In this document: in pieces, positions 1-6,144 of the stretch | Numbering within the stretch: position 1 is the first letter of the stretch | Layout: every line of letters starts with the position of its first letter | Assembly (NCBI GenBank): GCA_025924845.1 | Contig: JAICHN010000162.1 | Span: 1 to 10,124, forward strand | DNA: 10,124 bases | Direction: 5' to 3' | Source of the DNA: Chloroflexota bacterium | GTDB taxonomy: Bacteria; Chloroflexota; UBA5177; JANWHV01 | Position numbers and translations under genes: made by a program | Notes under the pieces: model-generated | What the model was told of the DNA's origin: nothing | Database searches by the model: none | Seen by the model: the letters and a program-made list of their open reading frames with translations, nothing else

Positions 1-13
1 AATCAATCCCCGC

Positions 14-42
14 TTGACGCCGAATAAGTTTAGTACTAAACT
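14..42 (+). promoter_or_regulatory. Hydrolase promoter with overlapping 16-bp palindromic operator
   Basis: A sigma-70-like promoter is visible: TTGACG at 14-19, a 17-base spacer, and TAAACT at 37-42 (4 of 6 to TATAAT). Bases 27-42 (AGTTTAGTACTAAACT) form a perfect 16-bp palindrome covering the 3' half of the spacer and the whole -10 element, the classical position for a repressor site. Its size and symmetry suit a dimeric MarR-, HxlR- or TetR-type repressor; the regulator itself is not in the window. The predicted transcript would start near base 49, leaving a short leader before the start at 77. Promoter and operator are inferred; the palindrome is seen directly. Confidence 0.6.
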
Positions 43-76
43 AAATGTGTTTGCCGCGAAGAGGAAACGGATTGCC

Positions 77-688
77 ATGCTTGACTTCATTCACCACGTC
101 GTTCCGGCCCGTCGCGCCGACCAGCCTACCCTGTTGCTGTTGCACGGTACGGGAGGCGATGAACGTTCGCTCCTCTCCCTGGCCGAGATGATCTTGCCCG
201 ATGCCGCTATCCTTTCCCCACGCGGCAAGGTGCTGGAGCACGGCATGCCGCGCTTCTTCCGTCGCCTGGCGGAGGGGGTGTTCGATCTCCCGGATCTTCA
301 CGCGCGCACTGACGAGTTGGCAGCTTTCGTGGAGGCCGCGACGGCCCATTATGGCCTGGCCGGTGAGCGACTGATTGCCGTGGGCTATTCGAATGGGGCG
401 AATATGGCGGGGAGCCTGCTCCTCCAGCACCCAACCCTCCTGGCGGGAGCGGTGCTGCTCCGCGCCATGGTGCCCTTCGAGCCCACCGAGCCGCCGGATC
501 TTCACGGCCGCCGAGTGCTGATTGCCGCCGGGCAATTCGACTCCATGGTGCCCGCCGCTCAGTCCCACAGGCTGGCCGATCTCCTGAAGGTATACGGCGC
601 CGAGGTGGACTTTCATACCCTGCCTGCCGACCACGGGCTGACCAATGCCGACCTTTCCCTTGCCCGCTCCTGGTTGGCGAACGTCTGA
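77..688 (+). CDS. Alpha/beta hydrolase, phospholipase/carboxylesterase type (COG0400, YpfH/MhqD-like)
   Basis: This is a 203-residue cytoplasmic serine hydrolase of the small carboxylesterase class. The oxyanion-hole motif HGTGGDE is at residues 23-29, the nucleophile elbow GYSNG at 103-107 (Ser105), the likely acid Asp155 in GQFDSMVP, and the catalytic His186 in PADHG, so the triad is complete. Length and motif order match the family. The ATG at 77 is chosen because GAGGAAA at 61-67 is a good ribosome binding site; the in-frame TTG at 14 is part of the -35 element. Related genes (MhqD in Bacillus) sit beside ring-cleaving dioxygenases and MarR-type regulators in quinone or electrophile responses. 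Such a role here is inferred only from the family and the palindromic operator. The true substrate is unknown. Confidence 0.85.
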   Translation: MLDFIHHVVPARRADQPTLLLLHGTGGDERSLLSLAEMILPDAAILSPRGKVLEHGMPRFFRRLAEGVFDLPDLHARTDELAAFVEAATAHYGLAGERLIAVGYSNGANMAGSLLLQHPTLLAGAVLLRAMVPFEPTEPPDLHGRRVLIAAGQFDSMVPAAQSHRLADLLKVYGAEVDFHTLPADHGLTNADLSLARSWLANV

Positions 689-725
689 ATGGTTGGTGTG
701 AAGCGGTCGTTTTAGCGGCGCCACG

Positions 726-777
726 CCCTGCCTTGACCTGTACGTCCGGCCGCGGCCGGCGGTTCCTTCAGGCAGGG
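726..777. terminator. Candidate bidirectional hairpin between convergent genes
   Basis: Between the hydrolase stop and the stop of the opposing cyclic-di-GMP gene lies a nested inverted repeat. The outer arms are CCCTGCC (726-732) and GGCAGGG (771-777), continued by TGA/TCA after a one-base bulge. The inner part is the perfect palindrome CCGGCCGCGGCCGG (746-759). The outer arm includes the minus-strand stop codon and the last codons of the opposing gene. No long T-run follows on either side, so this is not a textbook intrinsic terminator. Its location between converging genes is the main argument for a termination role. Confidence 0.4.
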
Positions 778-3401
778 GCCGAACCCATGACAACATGCGC
801 ATCGGACCCGGCATGGGCACGATACCACTCTTCCAGCGCCTCGGGCGGTAAGGGGCGAGACATGAAGTAGCCCTGCGCCCATTCGCAACCCAACCCGATC
901 AGCCAATCCCATGCCTCACGGGTTTCCACTCCCTCAACCACCACCGAAAGGTCGAGCGCCGCACCCAGGCCAAGGATGCAGCAAACGACGGCATGACCTT
1001 TGCTGCCGGGCGCCGCGCTCAGGAATGACCGATCCACTTTCAGTTCGTCGACCGGAAGCTGCGTAATATACTCCAAAGAGGAGTGACCAATCCCCACATC
1101 GTCAAGGGCGATGCGCACACCCAGAGCAGCGATCTCGTGCAATACACGTAAGGTCAGTTCCTGCTCCTCCAGCACGCTGTTCTCGGTAATCTCCAGGGTA
1201 AGATCCGCCGGCGCGACCCGATATTGGCGCAGCAGCGCCGATACCAGGTCCGGGAACTGTGATTCACGTAGGGTACGGAGCGACACATTGACGGCGACGC
1301 CAAGGATCAGCCCGCCCTCGTGCCAGGCGCGGCACTGGCGCAGCGCCTCCTCCAATACCCAGATGGTCAAGGGCGTGATGGCATCCGATTGCTCGGCGGC
1401 ATTGATAAAATAGTCGGGTGGCAGCAGCCCCTTCTCCGGGTGCTCCCAACGCACCAACGCCTCGACCCGCCGTATGCGGCCGTCGATACAGGACACCAGC
1501 GGTTGATAATATAGGCGGAGGTCGCTTCGCGTAATTGCCTGGCGCAACTCGGCCGCCACCGAGGACGGCCTGCGCTCCTTCAAGGCGCGGCGTTCGGCCC
1601 CGTGCTCGGGCGCATACACCGCGAAACCACCGCCGGCGGCCTTTGCAACATACATCGCGAGGTCGGCCGCTCGCTGCAGTGTTTCCACGTCATCCGCGTG
1701 CTCGCCCAGCACCGCGATGCCCACGCTGCCCCCGATATACGTCTCTCGGCCGCGTAGTGAGATGGGCGGAGCGAGAGCGGCGCGAATCTTGTTGGCGACT
1801 CGAGTGGCGCCTGCCTCGTCGGCCTGCGGCAAGACCACGGCAAATTCATCACCGCCCAGGCGCGCCACCGTATCGCCCGCCCGCATGATTGCCAGGAGCC
1901 GCTTCGCTACCTCTTGCAACAAGCAGTCGCCTATTTCATGCCCCCGCGTGTCGTTCACTTGCTTGAAGCCGTTCAGGTCGATCATGAGGATGCTCAATGC
2001 CTGACCGTGGCGCCTGGCGAGGAGGAGGGCCTGTTGTAGGCGGTCGCTATAAAGGACGCGGTTGGGCAGGCCGGTGAGGGCATCATGATGGGCGGCGTGA
2101 TTGAGTTGATCCTCGAACTCCTTCCGTTCGGTAATGTCAAACACAAAGGCCGCCCGGTGCGTGTGCCCATCGTCGCTGGTAAACTGCACGGCGCTGGAGA
2201 GCACGGTTATCAGTCGCCCGCTTTTTGTCACCAGGTCCATCTCCAGCTGCCCCTGCTCCCCCACCGCCAGGCGGTTCTTGAAGGTTTCGAGGCGCGGTGC
2301 CCGCGTTCCCTCGGCAAACAGCATGGTGATCGATTGGCCGACCAGTTCCTCGGCGGTATAGCCATACAACGCGCAAATGGCGGAGTTGACGGACTCGAAT
2401 ATGCCTGCCTCGCTGATGATGCAGGCGCCCACGGGCGACATCTCCAGCATGGTACGGAAGCGCTCCTCGCTCATCATCAGTGCCTGCTCGGCCTGCCCAT
2501 ACGCCGTAACGTCAATCAGGCTAAGCACCACCTGCCGTACCACACCGCCGGCATCGGCCTGGGGAACGGCGTCAAGCTCGATCAATCGTTCCGATCCGTC
2601 GAGCCGCACGATGCGCAGAGGAAGCCGACGGAAGGATCGCGTCCAGGGTGTGGCTGCCGGCGCGAGCTGCTCATCCAGCACGAACGGGGCGCCGTCGCGA
2701 TGCATCAACTGAAACGGTACCTTATACAGTGGGCTGCCGATCAGGGCATTCGCCGGTAGGCCAAGGATTTCCGCGCAGGCGTCGTTCAGGTCCAGCACGC
2801 ATCCCGCACCGTCGAGCAGGAGTACTCCACCCCCTATCGCCTGAAAGGCGCGATACAACCAGGCGGGCGCCGGCGGAGACTCGTCCTCGCGCCGCGAGGA
2901 TAGGCCGGCGTTGCCGGCCCGGATCGGGACATTGTATAGTGCCGCCGTGATCAGGGGAGTAAGAAGGACCACGGGCGTGACCTGTTCCTGGGTGAAGGCA
3001 TGGGATGCTTTGCTCCAGAAGTTGAGCGTCCCAACCAGCTCCCCGGCGACGATCAGGGGAAGCATCGCCGCGGCGCGCAACCCGGCATCTCGTGCCGCCC
3101 GCTCGTCCCCCGAGAGCGCGTCGTCGGGCAGCACGGCGAGATCGGCGCGGATCAGGCAACCGCCGTTTGTATCCAGGGAGCGGACCAGCGTTTCCTGAAT
3201 GGGAAACGACTGACCGGGAAAGAACACGTTGTGGTCGGCGTCCTCCGTACAGGCCACCACGACCATGCCGGCCCGCTCAACCCTGCCGAGGCTAAACTGA
3301 TCGAAGGGCAGGAACGAACGTGCATGAGCGGCAAAGCACGCATAGATGTCCCCATCCAGGGTAGCGGTGCGCCAACGGGTGGCTTCGGAGAGCGACAACA
3401 A
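768..3401 (-). CDS. GAF-PAS-PAS-GGDEF-EAL cyclic-di-GMP synthase/phosphodiesterase
   Basis: This 877-residue soluble protein makes and/or degrades the second messenger cyclic-di-GMP. Domains in order: GAF (about 5-155), PAS (180-300), PAS (312-428, ending FDITERKEFE), GGDEF (430-600) and EAL (612-865). The cyclase site is intact: HDALTGLPNR, DLNGFK, GGDEF at 516-520, and an RxxD inhibitory site (RAGD, 507-510) five residues upstream. The phosphodiesterase site also looks intact: EALVRWEHP (E647), N705, E737 of EITE, D767-D768, K788, E823 and Q843. Loop 6 reads DDVGIGHSSL instead of the usual DDFGTGYSSL. No membrane segment is seen. The start is probably TTG at 3401-3399, behind GGGGGAT; no ATG lies between the upstream in-frame stop at 3446-3444 and Met46, which is inside the GAF. 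A CTG further upstream (3413) is an alternative start. Which activity dominates cannot be told from sequence. Confidence 0.93.
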   Translation of the reverse strand: MLSLSEATRWRTATLDGDIYACFAAHARSFLPFDQFSLGRVERAGMVVVACTEDADHNVFFPGQSFPIQETLVRSLDTNGGCLIRADLAVLPDDALSGDERAARDAGLRAAAMLPLIVAGELVGTLNFWSKASHAFTQEQVTPVVLLTPLITAALYNVPIRAGNAGLSSRREDESPPAPAWLYRAFQAIGGGVLLLDGAGCVLDLNDACAEILGLPANALIGSPLYKVPFQLMHRDGAPFVLDEQLAPAATPWTRSFRRLPLRIVRLDGSERLIELDAVPQADAGGVVRQVVLSLIDVTAYGQAEQALMMSEERFRTMLEMSPVGACIISEAGIFESVNSAICALYGYTAEELVGQSITMLFAEGTRAPRLETFKNRLAVGEQGQLEMDLVTKSGRLITVLSSAVQFTSDDGHTHRAAFVFDITERKEFEDQLNHAAHHDALTGLPNRVLYSDRLQQALLLARRHGQALSILMIDLNGFKQVNDTRGHEIGDCLLQEVAKRLLAIMRAGDTVARLGGDEFAVVLPQADEAGATRVANKIRAALAPPISLRGRETYIGGSVGIAVLGEHADDVETLQRAADLAMYVAKAAGGGFAVYAPEHGAERRALKERRPSSVAAELRQAITRSDLRLYYQPLVSCIDGRIRRVEALVRWEHPEKGLLPPDYFINAAEQSDAITPLTIWVLEEALRQCRAWHEGGLILGVAVNVSLRTLRESQFPDLVSALLRQYRVAPADLTLEITENSVLEEQELTLRVLHEIAALGVRIALDDVGIGHSSLEYITQLPVDELKVDRSFLSAAPGSKGHAVVCCILGLGAALDLSVVVEGVETREAWDWLIGLGCEWAQGYFMSRPLPPEALEEWYRAHAGSDAHVVMGSAPA

Positions 3402-3442
3402 CCGATCCCCCAGGAGTTGTAAGTAGATTGCGTCTGCACTGT

Positions 3443-3504
3443 ACTATAGTTACCCCATTGAAGCCGATAGCACATTTGGCCATATCGCCGCTTGGGACTG
3501 AAGT
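3443..3504 (-). promoter_or_regulatory. Candidate promoter and DosR-box-like motif upstream of the GGDEF-EAL gene
   Basis: Read on the minus strand, ACTTCAGTCCC (3504-3494) resembles the right part of the published palindromic DosR consensus (GGGACTWWAGTCCC), with one mismatch in the shared ACTWWAGTCCC core. It is followed 46 bases later by TATAGT (3448-3443), a 5-of-6 match to a -10 element, about 40 bases before the TTG start. No good -35 element is seen. The upstream region of the histidine kinase gene (6007-6065) has the same 10-base motif and a CTATAG at a similar distance. Both assignments are inference from short motifs. Confidence 0.25.
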
Positions 3505-3511
3505 TGTAACC

Positions 3512-3784
3512 CTAGTCTTCCCGACCGCGACTCCTGATACGTTGCAGGTGCGGAAATGGATCGGCCGATCCCCAGCAGGTAGCGGATCGCGGTGCGTCGT
3601 AGTCGCCCTCATCCGCACACACCTGAAAGCGGACGAATCTGTCGTCCTCATTGACTTGCGCAATGCCTACGCCTTTCGTTTCCCGGAGAACATCGATACA
3701 GCCGTCGAATTCCTCGTGTAACCAGCGAGTGTGGGTTGGGCCATGGTGTGAGAACCACCCCTGCGTTCCATTGGTTGTCATCAT
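3512..3784 (-). CDS. Small hypothetical protein (90 aa)
   Basis: I do not recognise this protein. The case for it being real is the start: tandem ATG codons (3784-3782 and 3781-3779) are preceded by GAGGAGGACG at a normal distance, one of the strongest ribosome binding sites in the window. The sequence is hydrophilic, with a His/Trp-containing N-terminus (WFSHHGPTHTRWLHEEFDG) and an acidic middle (VNEDDRFVRFQVCADEGDYD). It shows no signal peptide or membrane segment. The C-terminal part, rich in Arg and Pro, looks less protein-like, so a truncated or frameshifted remnant is possible. It lies 110 bases upstream of the GGDEF-EAL gene on the same strand and is divergent from the BON-domain gene. 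An overlapping plus-strand reading (3428-3721) has only a TTG start and was judged less likely. Confidence 0.5.
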   Translation of the reverse strand: MMTTNGTQGWFSHHGPTHTRWLHEEFDGCIDVLRETKGVGIAQVNEDDRFVRFQVCADEGDYDAPRSATCWGSADPFPHLQRIRSRGRED

Positions 3785-4077
3785 GGTATTACGTCCTCCT
3801 CATCCCGCGCTCGGCTGCTACCCTGGTTCGGTGATGCCGGCCGCTGCCGCTCTCCACTACCCATACTAAAGCGCGCCATATCCCCGCGGTAGGGCCGGGA
3901 GGTACGCCTCGATCGGGCCAAACGTCCCGTATAGAATAGGACGCGCCCCAATGCCGGGCGCCGTTGTACCCGCCAAGAAAAGGTCCTTTGCCCCCTGTAT
4001 TGGGAGATGAGCCGGTCCATACTGGAATCAGACGAGGACACAATCATCGAGCGGCACTACATCCAAAGGAGTTGGCC
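3785..4077. promoter_or_regulatory. Divergent intergenic region with operator-like inverted repeats
   Basis: This 293-base stretch separates the divergent small ORF (minus) and the BON gene (plus) and must carry promoters for both. Two short symmetric elements are visible: CGTCC at 3923-3927 with GGACG at 3939-3943, 11 bases apart, flanking TAGAAT (3932-3937), a 5-of-6 match to a plus-strand -10 element with no good -35; and AAAGGTCCTTT (3979-3989), symmetric around one central base. The minus-strand ribosome binding site is at its left edge and the plus-strand AAGGAG (4066-4071) at its right edge. No convincing third gene is seen; open frames here lack start signals. Confidence 0.35.
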
Positions 4078-4596
4078 ATGATGTCCAATGCACGGACCCA
4101 TCTAGCGGAACGGCAAGAGCAATCGAGTGCAAAGAAGCTACTCGACCGGAGCACGCTGACCGATAGCGAAATCACCGGTGTCGTACGGCGGGCGCTCGCG
4201 CGGGATCTTCCCGCGCTGGAGGAGTACATTCAGGCGACCACTAATCATGGGTGGGTTACCCTCACCGGTGAGGTGAGTCGGCGGAGTCAGCGCGAGAGCG
4301 CGGTGAGGGTAGTGGAACGACTCCCCGAGGTCAGCGGAGTCAGTGATCTCATTCTTATCGCGCCGCGCACGCCGGCTATTGAGCCGCATAGTGTACACCA
4401 GGCGATTGAAGAGGCATTGCACCAGCGCGCGAATCGCGAGGCGAAGCGCATTTCAGTGGGAGTAGAGGACGGGACATTGACCCTCGCGGGCGATGTTCAT
4501 TCATGGATGGAGCGGCAGGCGATTGTCGGCGCCGCCGGCCATGTCCCAGGCGTCCGGGAAGTGGCCGATCACTTGCGTATTCGCCCAAACGCCTGA
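4078..4596 (+). CDS. Cytoplasmic protein with two BON domains (OsmY-like repeats)
   Basis: The 172-residue protein has two BON domains: residues 28-97, with HGWVTLTGEV (57-66) and PEVSGVSDLI; and 104-168, with DGTLTLAGDV (131-140) and PGVREVADHLRI. BON domains are small alpha/beta folds found in OsmY and in envelope proteins, with a proposed role in binding phospholipid or hydrophobic surfaces. Unlike periplasmic OsmY, this one has no signal peptide: its N-terminus is charged and hydrophilic (about 1-27). The start is ATG 4078 or the adjacent ATG 4081; AAGGAG at 4066-4071 fits either. An upstream in-frame TTG at 3964 would add 38 residues without a ribosome binding site and is rejected. A stress-related role is only a family-level guess. 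Confidence 0.85.
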   Translation: MMSNARTHLAERQEQSSAKKLLDRSTLTDSEITGVVRRALARDLPALEEYIQATTNHGWVTLTGEVSRRSQRESAVRVVERLPEVSGVSDLILIAPRTPAIEPHSVHQAIEEALHQRANREAKRISVGVEDGTLTLAGDVHSWMERQAIVGAAGHVPGVREVADHLRIRPNA

Positions 4597-4739
4597 TTGG
4601 ATCGTCAGGCTCAGAGATCAGCAGACTATGGAGCACTTGGGGTGATCGTCGCGGCGCTAGCATCATATCTTTGGAAGGCTGAGACATGGCCCCACGGCAC
4701 GGCCGGCTTGGCGGTGCGGCATGACCGGGAGCACGCAGT

Positions 4740-5507
4740 ATGAGACGGACGCTAAAGAAAGAGGGTCTTGCGCTTTTGGAGTGTGGCAGACAGACGGATG
4801 GGATCGTCACGGAAGAACAGCTTTCCGGGCTGCCGGAACCGATCAAACGATATCTTACCTACGCCCAGATAATCGGGAAGGAGCGCATCCGGACGGTTCG
4901 CCTCAAACAACATGGCTCCATGTCTCTAAAAGAGGGCGCGAAATGGCTTCCCTTGACTGCTGAACAATACTTCACCACGAATCCTCCCGCGTTCCTATGG
5001 AACGGCATGGTCCATCCCTTCCCGCTGGTGTCAATTTCTGCCACCGATACATTTTCCGAGGGGCACGGCAAAATGCGCATCAAAGCGTTTTCCTTTATCC
5101 CCATGGGAACGGCCACCGGCCCGGAAATGGATCAGGGAGAATTGTTGCGGTACCTGGGTGAGATCGCCTGGTTTCCCACCGCCTTGCTCTCTGAGCTTAT
5201 CCACTGGCAGGCCGTTGATTCGGAAAGGGCGACGGCCACCATATCGTTGAGTGGGATCACTGCTTCAGCGGTCTTCCATGTTGACGAACAGGGGAGCTAC
5301 ACACACCTGACGGCGGAGCGGTACCGAGAGGAACACAAACAGCAGGTTCTTCGCCCGTGGACAGGGCGGTGGTCAGACTATCGCGATATAAAAGGCTTTC
5401 GCATTCCCACCAAGGCCGCGGCGTCGTACACCCTGGAGTCCGGGGAGTACGATTACTTCCGGTGCCGGATTACCGCAATCCAGTACAACCACTCATTGTC
5501 GAAGTGA
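4740..5507 (+). CDS. DUF6544-type protein of unknown function
   Basis: The 255-residue product matches the pattern I know for the DUF6544 family: a short N-terminal helix with LPEPIKRYLTYA (31-42), RTVRLKQHGSMSL (51-63), WLPLTAEQYFTTNPPAFLW (69-87), the signature GELLRYLGEIAWFPTALL (133-150), and a C-terminal PWTGRWSDYRDIKGFRIPTKA stretch (206-226) ending in ITAIQYN. No biochemical function is established for the family. There is no obvious signal peptide, and hydrophobic stretches are short. ATG at 4740 follows GGGAG (4727-4731) with an 8-base spacer. Sampled stretches have roughly 50-58 percent GC, lower than the neighbouring kinase genes, which could reflect a different origin. A 103-base gap to the receiver gene leaves co-transcription open. 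Confidence 0.8.
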   Translation: MRRTLKKEGLALLECGRQTDGIVTEEQLSGLPEPIKRYLTYAQIIGKERIRTVRLKQHGSMSLKEGAKWLPLTAEQYFTTNPPAFLWNGMVHPFPLVSISATDTFSEGHGKMRIKAFSFIPMGTATGPEMDQGELLRYLGEIAWFPTALLSELIHWQAVDSERATATISLSGITASAVFHVDEQGSYTHLTAERYREEHKQQVLRPWTGRWSDYRDIKGFRIPTKAAASYTLESGEYDYFRCRITAIQYNHSLSK

Positions 5508-5610
5508 GCTGAGAGCCTTCGAGTTGCTTGGACCGATTGGGCCACGAGCACGAACGCCCGGAACCTGATGTTGGTATGAGACAGGCTATTTGACGCGCAA
5601 GGAAGTTGCG

Positions 5611-6003
5611 GTGGAACGGAAGATACAATCACCATTGCGAGTGCTGCTGGTGGACGGGCACGAAGCCGTGCGGGATGCCTTACTGGATCGCCTGTCCCGC
5701 CTCTCCCTGGTCGGTTCGGTGGCCGCCGCCGGTTCTCTCCCGGCCGCGCTGGCGTTCCTCCGCGAGTTCCGGCCCGATGTGGTGTTCTGCGATCCTCGCA
5801 ACCTGAAGGGGGATCCGGAGGAGATCGTGCTCCGGCTCAGTGAGGCATCCGGCCGCGTCGTGGTGCTCACCTCGTCGCTGCGGGACGACGAACCTGTCGC
5901 CTTTCGCGCGGCGGGCGCCGCGGCAGTGCTGCTCAAGGGAGCCAACCTTGGCACGTTCCTGGCCGACTTTGCCCAGTCGCGTCCCAGTCCCTCTGGGCGG
6001 TAA
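5611..6003 (+). CDS. Stand-alone receiver (CheY-like) domain protein
   Basis: This 130-residue protein is a single response-regulator receiver domain without an output domain. The fold pattern is clear: RVLLVDGHEAVRDALLDRLS (10-29); the phospho-acceptor position Asp61 in PDVVFCDPRN; the switch Thr87 in VVVLTSS; and Lys109 in GAAAVLLKGA. The acidic pair that binds Mg2+ at the end of strand 1, normally DD or ED, reads Asp15-Gly16, so one ligand is missing and phosphorylation may be weakened or absent. GTG at 5611 is preferred because AAGGAAG (5599-5605) lies five bases upstream; an in-frame TTG at 5590 would add seven residues with no good binding site. It sits directly upstream of the histidine kinase gene, which suggests it acts as a phosphate sink, a decoy or an interaction partner. 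Confidence 0.8.
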   Translation: MERKIQSPLRVLLVDGHEAVRDALLDRLSRLSLVGSVAAAGSLPAALAFLREFRPDVVFCDPRNLKGDPEEIVLRLSEASGRVVVLTSSLRDDEPVAFRAAGAAAVLLKGANLGTFLADFAQSRPSPSGR

Positions 6004-6006
6004 AAT

Positions 6007-6065
6007 ACTTCAGTCCGTGCGCTTAGCGCAGTGGCGACCGCGGCGTAAACGGGATACGCTATAGA
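6007..6065 (+). promoter_or_regulatory. Candidate promoter and DosR-box-like motif upstream of the histidine kinase
   Basis: ACTTCAGTCC (6007-6016), immediately after the receiver stop codon, is identical to ten bases found on the coding strand upstream of the GGDEF-EAL gene. It resembles part of the DosR box. CTATAG (6059-6064) follows 42 bases later, preceded by GGGATACG; the GGDEF-EAL promoter region has GGGGTAA directly before its CTATAG. The layout suggests a common promoter type or common regulator, but the motifs are short and no good -35 element is visible. Confidence 0.25.
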
Positions 6066-6117
6066 TGAGCAATAAGCAGTTGGGAGTGCAGGGCGCATGG
6101 GCATGAGATCCGAGACG

Positions 6118-6140
6118 CAACCCCGAACACCTTGGGGTTG
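6118..6140 (+). promoter_or_regulatory. Hairpin masking the kinase ribosome binding site
   Basis: CAACCCC (6118-6124) pairs perfectly with GGGGTTG (6134-6140); a G-T and an A-T pair can extend the stem to nine base pairs around a five-base loop. The only well-spaced Shine-Dalgarno-like bases for the kinase ATG at 6145 are the GGGG of the 3' arm (6134-6137, seven bases upstream), so the folded RNA would hide them. This could keep kinase expression low or make it conditional. The pairing is seen directly; the regulatory effect is inferred. Confidence 0.45.
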
Positions 6141-6144
6141 AGGC

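Noticed and set aside
41..820. Long minus-strand open frame (259 codons) opposite the hydrolase
   Set aside because: It mirrors the GC-rich hydrolase codons, has no domain pattern, and runs through the gene with the full Ser-Asp-His triad and its promoter.
2085..2759. Plus-strand open frame of 224 codons inside the GGDEF-EAL gene
   Set aside because: It lies opposite the two PAS domains, whose motifs are clear; its product shows no recognisable fold and is a reading-frame shadow.
3428..3721. Plus-strand 97-codon open frame in the region upstream of the GGDEF-EAL gene
   Set aside because: It starts with TTG and has no ribosome binding site, whereas the overlapping minus-strand frame has a strong one.
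3785..4047. Minus-strand frames of 84-88 codons in the divergent intergenic region
   Set aside because: Arg/Ser-rich low-complexity products, no ribosome binding site, and they would occupy the promoter region of the BON gene.
5527..5544. GGACC-N4-GGGCC in the gap before the receiver gene as another DosR-type site
   Set aside because: Alignment to the DosR motif gave only about half of the positions, no better than expected in GC-rich DNA.
5983..5997. CCCAG/CTGGG hairpin at the end of the receiver gene as a terminator
   Set aside because: Five base pairs only, within coding sequence and with no T-run after it.
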